From Anaerolineae bacterium CG2_30_64_16 (GTDB taxonomy: Bacteria > Chloroflexota > Anaerolineae > CG2-30-64-16): a stretch of DNA of 14,710 nucleotides. This document shows positions 14,705-14,710 of the stretch, in pieces. A model generated the notes under the pieces. That model was not told the origin of the DNA. It ran no database searches and was given only the letters and a program-made list of their open reading frames with translations. The stretch covers positions 1 through 14,710 of the forward strand of contig MNXL01000314.1 in the NCBI GenBank assembly GCA_001871755.1. Direction: 5' to 3'. Position numbers and translations under genes: made by a program. Every line of letters begins with the position of its first letter. Position 1 is the first letter of the stretch.

Positions 14705-14710
14705 CGTGGC

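Noticed and set aside
14605..14710. C-terminal end of an upstream CDS (a short open minus-strand frame from the edge)
   Set aside because: It would run through a hairpin and the GCGAATCA repeat, and no nuoF-like residues are visible.

Overview
The window is the distal part of a nuo operon (respiratory complex I, NADH:quinone oxidoreductase). Every recognised gene lies on the minus strand, so transcription runs from the right edge to the left. The order is nuoG (with a frame break near its 3' end), nuoH, nuoI, nuoJ, nuoK, nuoL, a 1.8 kb island of small toxin-antitoxin-type genes, nuoM, nuoN, an SPFH/band-7 gene and a NAD-kinase-like gene. The high GC content, the gene style and the abundance of short-period intergenic repeats suggest a Chloroflexota (Anaerolineae/Caldilineae-like) bacterium. 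That assignment is an inference. The genes for the NADH-binding subunits (nuoE/F) are expected beyond the right edge.

Layout on the + coordinate axis. 1-61: hairpin after the last gene. 62-991: NAD-kinase-like gene. 998-2026: SPFH gene. 2141-3685: nuoN. 3784-5325: nuoM. 5336-7130: island (DUF2283, DUF4258, an unknown 53-aa ORF, a ribbon-helix-helix/DUF5678-like gene, a YgiT-type zinc finger, a CopG-type antitoxin and a BrnT toxin). 7158-9089: nuoL. 9202-9504: nuoK. 9595-10218: nuoJ. 10299-10772: nuoI. 10844-11845: nuoH. 11950-14579: nuoG in two frames. 14580-14710: repeats and a hairpin. No gene-free stretch exceeds about 130 bases. No tRNA, rRNA, CRISPR array or insertion sequence was seen.

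How the genes work together. NuoG and NuoI carry the Fe-S electron wire, NuoH forms the quinone-site membrane subunit, and NuoJ/K/L/M/N form the proton-pumping arm. The island genes are tightly packed (4-27 nt gaps or overlaps) and in the same direction, so they look co-transcribed with the pump genes. The SPFH and NAD-kinase-like genes form a coupled pair at the operon's end.

The most unusual feature is an invasion by short repeats of 7-9 nt period with many unrelated sequences. They fill almost every spacer, begin at or within a few bases of the upstream stop codon, often fold as G-rich/C-rich hairpins, and also sit inside the coding sequences of nuoG (twice), nuoJ and nuoN. Three of these in-gene insertions keep the frame. 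The fourth, near the nuoG 3' end, coincides with a frameshift.
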